Shown in pieces: positions 14,997 to 17,889 of a stretch of DNA of 17,889 nt (position 1 is its first letter; each line of letters begins with the position of its first letter). The position numbers were made by a program, and so were the translations under genes. The notes under the pieces were generated by a model. It saw nothing but the letters and a program-made list of their open reading frames with translations, made no database searches and was not told the DNA's origin. Source of the DNA: Deltaproteobacteria bacterium UBA5329 (GTDB lineage: Bacteria; Desulfobacterota; Syntrophorhabdia; Syntrophorhabdales; Syntrophorhabdaceae); assembly GCA_002408185.1 (NCBI GenBank), contig DHQV01000038.1, forward strand, positions 1-17,889. The letters are read 5' to 3'.

Positions 14997-15650
14997 TCAG
15001 TCCGTACCTGTAAGCCCGTTCTGGATGGCAAATCGTATAAGAGCGGGCATACCCTTGACGCCAAGCTTGGTCATTATCCTGCGGCGGTAGGTATCCACTG
15101 TTTTCGGGGAGAGAAAGACCTCGCGGGCTATCTCCGTGCCCGTTTTGCCCTCGACGAGCAGCTGGAGCACCTCTCTTTCGCGGCGGCTCAACCGTGCAAA
15201 AGGGCTTTCCGTATTAAGAAAACTGCCCACCTGCATGAAGCCTTCCATGACAGCATCCGAGGCTTCTTCGCTCATGTACCGCCTGCCTTCCCTGGCGGCC
15301 CGTATGGCGGCCGTCACCTCGCTGCCGGCGGATTCCTTGAACACGTAGCCGCAGGCACCCGCGTGAAAGGCCCGGTATATGTACTCGGGAGACGCGTACA
15401 TGGAAAGGATCACCACGTGCGTCGAGGGCAGCCTCTCCATGATCCTCGCCGTTGCGTCAATGCCGTTGAGCTCGGGCATCACTATATCCATGACCACCAC
15501 ATCGGGGCGCAGCCTAAGTGCCTCTCTCACGGCATCTTTGCCGGTCCCGACACTGGCCACGACCTTCATGTCCCGCTGTGCCTCGAGAAGCATCTGCAGT
15601 CCGTCGCGGACAACGGGATGGTCGTCCGCCAGAAGTATGGTCGTCTTCAT
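14997..15650 (-). CDS. NarL/LuxR-family response regulator
   Basis: The 217-residue protein has a receiver domain (1-120) with acidic Asp9-Asp10 (LLADDHPVVRDG), phospho-acceptor Asp55 (VVVMDIVMPELNG), Ser83 and Lys105 (GYVFKESAG), then a LuxR/GerE helix-turn-helix at about 150-215 (LSRREREVLQLLVEGKTGTE, then LSPKTVDTYRRRI). It should bind DNA as a phosphorylated dimer. Its ATG overlaps the upstream kinase stop as ATGA, with GAGGTG five bases before, so the two are co-translated and almost certainly form a pair. The regulated genes cannot be read from the sequence; the palindromes just downstream are candidates for its own targets. Confidence 0.95.
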   Translation of the reverse strand: MKTTILLADDHPVVRDGLQMLLEAQRDMKVVASVGTGKDAVREALRLRPDVVVMDIVMPELNGIDATARIMERLPSTHVVILSMYASPEYIYRAFHAGACGYVFKESAGSEVTAAIRAAREGRRYMSEEASDAVMEGFMQVGSFLNTESPFARLSRREREVLQLLVEGKTGTEIAREVFLSPKTVDTYRRRIMTKLGVKGMPALIRFAIQNGLTGTD

Positions 15651-17889
15651 TCCGGCACCTCCGTTACCACCTTCGTGCCCTTTCCGGGCACCGACTCAAT
15701 GTGCAGGCTGCCTCCGATGGAGACGGCGCGCTCTCTCATCATCAGAAGCCCCCAGTGCTGAAGAGCGGGCCCGTTTTCCTTGTCAAGGCCCTTTTCGGGG
15801 GGCAACCCCGTTCCATTATCCTCGATGCTCAGCCGGATGGTGGTATCATTGTCTTTCTGTAAGGCTATACGCACCTCTGTGGCGCGGGCATGGCGGACAA
15901 CGTTCGTTAAAGATTCCTGTGCTATGCGAAAGAGTTCCCGCTCTTTGAGGGGTTCGAACCGGCCCCCGAAGCAATTCTTCGAAAAGGTGACCTTGATGCC
16001 TGCCCGTACGACAAATCCTTTGCAGTACCATTCCAGGGCCGGCAGCAGGCCATAGTCTTCGAGGATGGGATTCCTCAGATCTGAGATAAGATGCCGCACC
16101 CGGTTCATTGCCGCCCGGACGAGCCTGAGACTGTCCTTGATGCAGGGCATGACCTTCGCCGCGGTCTTTTTCGGGAGGATCGAGGCCATCATGTTGAGGT
16201 TGATGCCGATGGCGGTCAGGTGCTGCCCCAGGTCGTCGTGAAGTGAGCGGGCGATCCTCCTTCGCTCCGCCTCTTCAACTTCGCTCAATCTGGCGGCCAG
16301 CCGCCTGAGCTCAGATTGAGACCTTTCCAGTTCCGACTGCATCCGCTTAAGGCAGGTTACATCACGGGCAATGCTCACCGCTGTCCGCACCACACCGTCG
16401 CTGTCGATCTCCGGTGAGACATTTGCCTGCAACGACCGTTCAACCCCGTTGCCCCCTGTAAACCTGAATTCAAAGGTGTGCGGCCTGTTTGTTTCAAAGA
16501 CCCGGGAGAGGTTTTCCTGCCAGAACCTGCACAGGTCTTCGGGCAGGCCCAGTTCCTCGTGCGTCTTACCCAGGTACTCATTCGCAGGGATGCCCGCCAG
16601 TTCGGACAGCGCTCTGTTCACGAATACATGCCGGAGATTGCGGTCAAAACGAACGATAATATCCCCGGTGTTGTTGACCAGTGTCTCTATTTCCCTTTCC
16701 TTGTGTTCCAATTCTTGCTCGGCGCGTCTTCGCTCCGTGATATCGCGTACAAAAGTGCCGATCCCTGTCTTGCCGCTCGTCAGAGGAACGGGAAATTTCG
16801 TCGTTTCGTACGTCCTTTCACCCACGGTCTCCTCGTTCACCACAGTTGCCCGCGTTCTCAACGTTTCTTCGTCGGTGCGGCGAGTCTGCAGCGCCACGCC
16901 TCCGGGCAGTACGGCGAAGTCATCCGCGCCGGCAAGCTCTTCCTGGGTTACGTCCAAATATTCAAGAAGGGCCTTGTTGGCGAAAACGTACCGCATCTCT
17001 TCATCCTTGAGAGAGACCAGGTCCCTGATCGAGTCGAGAAATGTCCGGTACCTGCGCTCGCTTGCCTCTAAAGCCTCTTCGGCGCGTTTTTGTTCGATCA
17101 TATCACGGACGATCATGCTCGTTTTCTGAAGTCCCTCGCTATCCCTGAAAATGGCCGATGTGACTTCCGCAGGGAATTTTTGAGCGTCGGAGCGCACCAT
17201 TGTCAACTCCCCCCTGACCCTGCCGGCTATCACCCTTTCTCTCAAGAGGGTCTGCAGACGGGGGTCGGTCTCATCGACCACGCCCTTGCGCCCCACTTGA
17301 ATAATCTCTTCCCGCGACCTGCCGAACATGACGCAGGCGGCGTCATTGGCATCAAGGATAGAACCGTCCGGCCTTGTCAGAAAAATGGCATCCTGCGAAT
17401 GGTCAAACAGCAAGCGGTACCTTTCCTCGCTCTCACGCAGGGCCGCTTCTGCCTGCCTGCGCTCCGAGATGTCCTCCACGATGCCTTCGTACCAGGCGAC
17501 GGAGCCATTAGGATTACGCACAGCCTTCACGTTCATGGAGATCCAGACGGTGCTTCCATCCCTCCGGTAGAGCTGCGCCTCGAAGCCGCGGATCATATCG
17601 TCTTCCCGGAGAAGGTCGATGTATCTTTCGCGGTCCTTTGGGTTCACATAGAGCTGCTCCCCGATGTTCGTGACGGCGGCGATCATCTCTTCCGGCGAAG
17701 GGAAGCCGTGTATCGAGGCCAGCGCGTTATTGACCCGCAGGCATCTTCCTTCCGGCAGACTCTGGAAGATGCCCACCATGGCGTTGTCATAGATGTTCCG
17801 GTACTCCTCCTCGTTCCTTCGAAGGGCATCCTCGATCCGCTTGCGTTCCGTGATGTCCCGAATGGCCGCCAGGTGCGACCTTCTTCCGT
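15647..17889 (-). CDS. Multi-PAS NarX-type histidine kinase, 5' end beyond the window
   Basis: The frame is open to the right edge, where it reads SHLAAIRDITERKRIEDALR, the end of a further PAS domain, so the gene starts outside the window; the ATG at 17779 is internal. Numbering from that Met, four PAS domains follow (about 1-108, 117-232, 240-352, 362-478). A coiled linker leads to a HisKA_3 segment with His514 (RRRIARSLHDDLGQHLTAIG), and a HATPase domain has N-box ESLTNVVRHA and DNGTGLP. There is no membrane segment in the visible part, so sensing is probably cytoplasmic. HisKA_3 kinases pair with NarL-type regulators, which fits the ATGA-coupled gene downstream. Its first PAS (MVGIFQSLPEGRCLRVNNA) is closely related to one in the HD-GYP protein. 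Confidence 0.93.
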   Translation of the reverse strand, partial: GRRSHLAAIRDITERKRIEDALRRNEEEYRNIYDNAMVGIFQSLPEGRCLRVNNALASIHGFPSPEEMIAAVTNIGEQLYVNPKDRERYIDLLREDDMIRGFEAQLYRRDGSTVWISMNVKAVRNPNGSVAWYEGIVEDISERRQAEAALRESEERYRLLFDHSQDAIFLTRPDGSILDANDAACVMFGRSREEIIQVGRKGVVDETDPRLQTLLRERVIAGRVRGELTMVRSDAQKFPAEVTSAIFRDSEGLQKTSMIVRDMIEQKRAEEALEASERRYRTFLDSIRDLVSLKDEEMRYVFANKALLEYLDVTQEELAGADDFAVLPGGVALQTRRTDEETLRTRATVVNEETVGERTYETTKFPVPLTSGKTGIGTFVRDITERRRAEQELEHKEREIETLVNNTGDIIVRFDRNLRHVFVNRALSELAGIPANEYLGKTHEELGLPEDLCRFWQENLSRVFETNRPHTFEFRFTGGNGVERSLQANVSPEIDSDGVVRTAVSIARDVTCLKRMQSELERSQSELRRLAARLSEVEEAERRRIARSLHDDLGQHLTAIGINLNMMASILPKKTAAKVMPCIKDSLRLVRAAMNRVRHLISDLRNPILEDYGLLPALEWYCKGFVVRAGIKVTFSKNCFGGRFEPLKERELFRIAQESLTNVVRHARATEVRIALQKDNDTTIRLSIEDNGTGLPPEKGLDKENGPALQHWGLLMMRERAVSIGGSLHIESVPGKGTKVVTEVPE

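Noticed and set aside
15647..17779. ATG at 17779 as the start of the NarX-type kinase
   Set aside because: The frame stays open upstream to the window edge and encodes the end of another PAS domain and its exit helix, so the start lies outside.

Overview
The window looks like a chromosomal segment of a GC-rich bacterium rich in sensory proteins. Long PAS/GAF/HD-GYP/GGDEF proteins, NarL-type two-component pairs and HigBA-like toxin-antitoxin (TA) genes suggest a deltaproteobacterial (Desulfobacterota, syntroph-like) genome. That placement is inferred from gene style only; no marker gene is present.

The left third (about 1-3430) is an accessory zone full of broken genes. It holds, in order: a frameshifted parB-like remnant on the minus strand; a 145-bp near-palindrome centred on base 409; a minus-strand IS3-family transposase remnant with a one-base deletion and a lost catalytic Asp; a plus-strand higB-like toxin killed by an in-frame TAA next to an intact higA-like antitoxin; a 56-codon stump of a second antitoxin; another complete XRE antitoxin without a toxin; and a minus-strand ankyrin-repeat gene split by a one-base deletion. 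A minus-strand toxin/antitoxin pair (3128-3698) ends this zone.

The middle (3695-14709) is one tightly packed minus-strand run. In transcription order: a 34-codon leader ORF, a GAF/PAS/HD-GYP protein, a membrane histidine kinase with a Cache-like sensor, a REC-GAF-HD-GYP response regulator, a membrane PAS-GGDEF diguanylate cyclase, a membrane HAMP-GAFx3 class III nucleotidyl cyclase, and then the TA pair. Junctions overlap, abut or are separated by less than 45 bp, which fits an operon. Proteins predicted to make c-di-GMP, degrade it (two HD-GYP enzymes) and make cAMP are therefore probably co-expressed. The histidine kinase is the likely partner of the adjacent REC-HD-GYP protein.

The right end (14997-17889) is a second minus-strand unit: a multi-PAS NarX-type histidine kinase, whose 5' end lies beyond the window, coupled by an ATGA overlap to a NarL/LuxR-type response regulator. 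It is separated from the operon by 287 bp that contain a terminator-like hairpin and several short palindromes. I found no tRNA, rRNA or CRISPR array.
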